From the NCBI GenBank assembly GCA_964602895.1, contig CAZRTG010000189.1:1-6639 (forward strand): a DNA stretch of 6,639 nt, given 5' to 3'. Under the pieces are notes generated by a model. It was not told the DNA's origin, ran no database searches, and was given only the letters and a program-made list of their open reading frames with translations. The stretch is from JAWXBM01 sp964602895 (lineage in GTDB: Bacteria > Pseudomonadota > Gammaproteobacteria > Xanthomonadales > SZUA-36). Positions within the stretch are counted from its first letter, which is position 1; each line of letters opens with the position of its first letter. The position numbers and the translations under genes are program-made. Below are positions 6,076 through 6,639 of the stretch, one piece after another.

Positions 6076-6594
6076 TCAGCTTGCCATCAGCTGCTTTTTC
6101 ATTTCCTGCGCTGGCCAAAGGCACTCACTGCTTTTCATACCTTTGACACGAACCGGGCGGTCACATAATTGTGCTGAAACCGAATACATGGGCAAGTCCA
6201 TGACGTTGGGCACGCTCATAAGAAAGCCGTACAGATCAAACTGCCATATAACGTTCAGCGTACCCAGCACGGAACGGTCACAGTGGCTATCGAAGCGTAA
6301 TTTTCCGATCTGGGCTTGTGCTTTCAGAATCAAATTTTGCGCGTAGCCAAGCTTCAGCATGGTATTGGCCAGACTGTCACGAAACCAGGAATCAAGGCGC
6401 ATGAAGTCGGCCTTTTTCAAGGCGGGCATGAACAAGGTGAAACGAGTGGCATCGTGGCAGAGCAACAGGCACTGTCGACGATCAATGATATAGAGGTTGG
6501 CGTGCCAGCTACCCAGGATATTCTCTTCCTGTAGAGGTGTAGCGCTCACCTCAGGTAGTTTGGCTGCCAGCTTTTTGGTGCAGTGGATGATCAT
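6076..6594 (-). CDS. DUF6933-like conserved hypothetical protein
   Basis: A 172-residue protein with no signal peptide or membrane segment, so cytosolic. It begins M-I-I-H-C-T-K-K-L and then shows L27-G-S-W-H-A-N33, I-D-R-R-Q (37-41), a C-H-D-A-T-R-F stretch (46-52), W-F-R-D (70-73) and D106-R-S-V-L-G111. I recognise this order as the DUF6933 family, whose biochemical role is not known to me. The ATG is the first in frame after a plausible promoter, but no clear Shine-Dalgarno precedes it. The C-terminal 40 or so residues (M-D-L-P-M-Y-S onward) are less familiar and may be lineage-specific. The gene stands alone, upstream of an XRE-like remnant on the same strand and beside a HigA remnant, which suggests an accessory, mobile-gene neighbourhood. 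Base composition looks lower in GC than the three large genes. The coding call is strong, the family call moderate. Confidence 0.75.
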   Translation of the reverse strand: MIIHCTKKLAAKLPEVSATPLQEENILGSWHANLYIIDRRQCLLLCHDATRFTLFMPALKKADFMRLDSWFRDSLANTMLKLGYAQNLILKAQAQIGKLRFDSHCDRSVLGTLNVIWQFDLYGFLMSVPNVMDLPMYSVSAQLCDRPVRVKGMKSSECLWPAQEMKKQLMAS

Positions 6595-6606
6595 GATTGC
6601 TGCTGG

Positions 6607-6635
6607 ATTTTACCCGAGTGCAATCAGAGCTCCAA
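6607..6635 (-). promoter_or_regulatory. Candidate sigma-70 promoter of the DUF6933-like gene
   Basis: The minus strand has TTGGAG (6630-6635), a 17-base spacer and TAAAAT (6607-6612; 5 of 6 to consensus). Transcription would start about 5 bases before the ATG, giving a nearly leaderless mRNA. That fits the absence of a Shine-Dalgarno sequence before this gene. Confidence 0.35.
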
Positions 6636-6639
6636 AAGC

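Overview
The window looks like chromosomal DNA of a gammaproteobacterium. It is moderately GC-rich, its proteins carry Gram-negative export signals, and its left edge has REP-type palindromes with a TGTAGGAG head, as seen in Pseudomonas-like and Cellvibrionales-like genomes. I cannot fix the genus from sequence alone.

Positions 1-5649 hold three large intact genes, all on the minus strand. In transcription order they are: a secreted prolyl oligopeptidase-family serine peptidase (5649 to 3562), a 505-residue POT/PTR2 proton-coupled peptide transporter that starts at GTG (3401 to 1884), and a DUF885 HExxPGH putative metallopeptidase with a lipoprotein signal (1865 to 84). The transporter and lipoprotein genes are 17 bases apart and are probably one transcript. 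The peptidase is separated from them by 160 bases that hold a hairpin and a possible promoter. Together they suggest a peptide-scavenging module: two exported hydrolases cut peptides in the periplasm or at the outer membrane, and the transporter carries the di- and tripeptides inward. A cluster of REP palindromes closes the unit and supplies the stop codon of the last gene.

Positions 5650-6075 contain no intact gene but are not empty. On the plus strand lies the C-terminal half of a HigA/VapI-type antitoxin whose N-terminal helix-turn-helix is scrambled by frameshifts, with no toxin next to it. Tail to tail with it, on the minus strand, is a shorter stretch resembling the C-terminus of another XRE-type antitoxin. 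A 14-bp perfect palindrome followed by T6 lies between them. I read this as a toxin-antitoxin scrapyard from which the peptidase gene now takes its upstream region.

Positions 6076-6594 encode a small cytosolic protein that I recognise as DUF6933-like, function unknown, with a plausible promoter just upstream at the right edge. I see no tRNA, rRNA, CRISPR array, intact insertion sequence or complete defence system.
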